This document shows, piece by piece, positions 63,281 to 64,000 of a stretch of 64,000 nucleotides of DNA. The notes under the pieces are model-generated. The model saw only the letters and a list, made by a program, of their open reading frames with translations, was not told the DNA's origin and ran no database searches. How positions within the stretch are numbered: the stretch's first letter is position 1; each line of letters begins with the position of its first letter. The DNA is taken from the NCBI GenBank assembly GCA_001897675.1, contig MKUE01000135.1, positions 26,870-90,869 of the forward strand. Reading direction: 5' to 3'. The translations under genes were made by a program, and so were the position numbers. The stretch is from Thiobacillus sp. 65-1059. GTDB lineage: Bacteria; Pseudomonadota; Gammaproteobacteria; Burkholderiales; Thiobacillaceae.

Positions 63281-64000
63281 ATGGCCGTTTCTGAACTTCA
63301 GGTGCAAACCGCACTGAAAGAGTTGGTCGATCCCAACACCCACAAGGATTACGTCTCGACCAAATCTGCCCGCAACATCAAGATCGACGGCGGCGCCGTT
63401 TCGGTCGATATCCTGCTGGGCTACCCGGCGCAGAGTCAGCTGGCCGTCATCAAGCAGCAGATCGAAGACGCGCTCAAGACCCTTCCCGGCGTGACCGCCG
63501 CCACCGCCAACGTCAGCTTCAAGATCGTTTCGCACAGCGTGCAGCGTGGCGTCAAGCTGATCCCCAACGTCAAGAACATCATCGCCGTTGCCTCCGGCAA
63601 GGGCGGCGTCGGCAAGTCCACCACCGCCGTCAACCTGGCGCTGGCGCTGGCGGCCGAAGGCGCCCGCGTCGGCATGCTCGATGCCGACATCTACGGTCCG
63701 TCGCAGCCGACCATGCTCGGCATCACCGACAAGCCCGAATCCACCGACGGCAAGAACCTCGATCCCTTGATCGGCCACGGCATCCAGGCGATGTCGATCG
63801 GCTTCCTGATCGACGTCGAAACGCCCATGGTGTGGCGCGGCCCGATGGTCACCCAGGCGCTGGAACAGCTGCTCAACAACACCAACTGGAACGACCTCGA
63901 CTACCTGGTGGTCGACCTGCCGCCCGGCACCGGCGACATCCAGCTGACGCTGGCGCAGCGCGTGCCGGTGACCGGCGCGGTGATCGTCACCACGCCGCAG
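63281..64000 (+). CDS. apbC: Iron-sulfur carrier ATPase ApbC (Mrp/NBP35), 5' part
   Basis: ApbC binds ATP and carries Fe-S clusters. The 240 codons in the window give an N-terminal DUF59/MIP18 domain (about 1-85) and a P-loop domain with ASGKGGVGKSTTAVNLA (106-114 core), GMLDADIYGPSQPTMLG and YLVVDLPPGTGDIQLT. The C-terminal part, with the cysteine motif, is outside the window. The ATG follows GGAG. Confidence 0.95.
   Translation, partial: MAVSELQVQTALKELVDPNTHKDYVSTKSARNIKIDGGAVSVDILLGYPAQSQLAVIKQQIEDALKTLPGVTAATANVSFKIVSHSVQRGVKLIPNVKNIIAVASGKGGVGKSTTAVNLALALAAEGARVGMLDADIYGPSQPTMLGITDKPESTDGKNLDPLIGHGIQAMSIGFLIDVETPMVWRGPMVTQALEQLLNNTNWNDLDYLVVDLPPGTGDIQLTLAQRVPVTGAVIVTTPQ

Overview
The window is GC-rich, densely packed DNA with few non-coding gaps, of the kind found in a free-living betaproteobacterium. 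The evidence for this is Coq7-type ubiquinone synthesis, the order glyA-nrdR-ribD, PEP-CTERM and Pga-type surface genes, DUF1631 and DUF748 proteins, a DsrC-family protein and repeated TAAAAT -10 boxes. A Thiobacillaceae/Nitrosomonadales-like host fits best. That is an inference from gene content, because no ribosomal RNA is present.

Layout. 1-12.2 kb: glyA-nrdR-ribD (minus strand), a TRAP substrate-binding protein, coq7, an EAL/HDOD protein, a Mut7-C RNase-like protein, a cytochrome c, DUF302, DUF2288, ygiQ, an FKBP isomerase, and the dctQM membrane subunits of a TRAP transporter. 12.2-23.1 kb: tesA, pmbA, yjgA, a giant DUF748 protein overlapping a secreted zinc-protease-like gene, EI24, mogA, a periplasmic thioredoxin coupled to a beta-propeller protein, and corA. 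23.5-41 kb: a PAS/GGDEF/EAL protein, then a minus-strand surface polysaccharide cluster (PEP-CTERM protein, PgaD-like, PgaC-like, PgaA-like, SnoaL-like, YheT hydrolase, phosphomannomutase), a CHCC zinc protein with ilvE, RNase T2, a cysteine-less DsrC relative, and a PstS-like/porin/GGDEF-EAL operon. 41-48.5 kb: mutY, two adjacent DUF1631 paralogues, tRNA-Gly(CCC), thiS-thiG-trmB. 48.5-55 kb: marC, gnd-zwf-pgl, an IS256-type remnant, an RbgA-like GTPase and an aspartase/fumarase-family lyase. 55-64 kb: a TlpA/thioredoxin/TolC/adaptor operon, a small unknown protein, a lytic transglycosylase with proS, a spermidine-synthase-like protein, rppH and the start of apbC (mrp).

Cyclic di-GMP links much of the window. 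There are two apparently complete GGDEF-EAL proteins, one degenerate EAL-HDOD protein, a PgaC/PgaD-like synthase pair of a family known to be activated by c-di-GMP, and a convincing c-di-GMP-I (GEMM) riboswitch in the leader of one DUF1631 gene. That leader is preceded by a FliA (sigma-28)-like promoter. The polysaccharide cluster begins with a PEP-CTERM gene behind a sigma-54 -24/-12 match and lacks a pgaB deacetylase. These two loci are the most interesting parts of the window.

All calls come from reading the sequence. No database search was run, and promoter, terminator and repeat calls are pattern matches.
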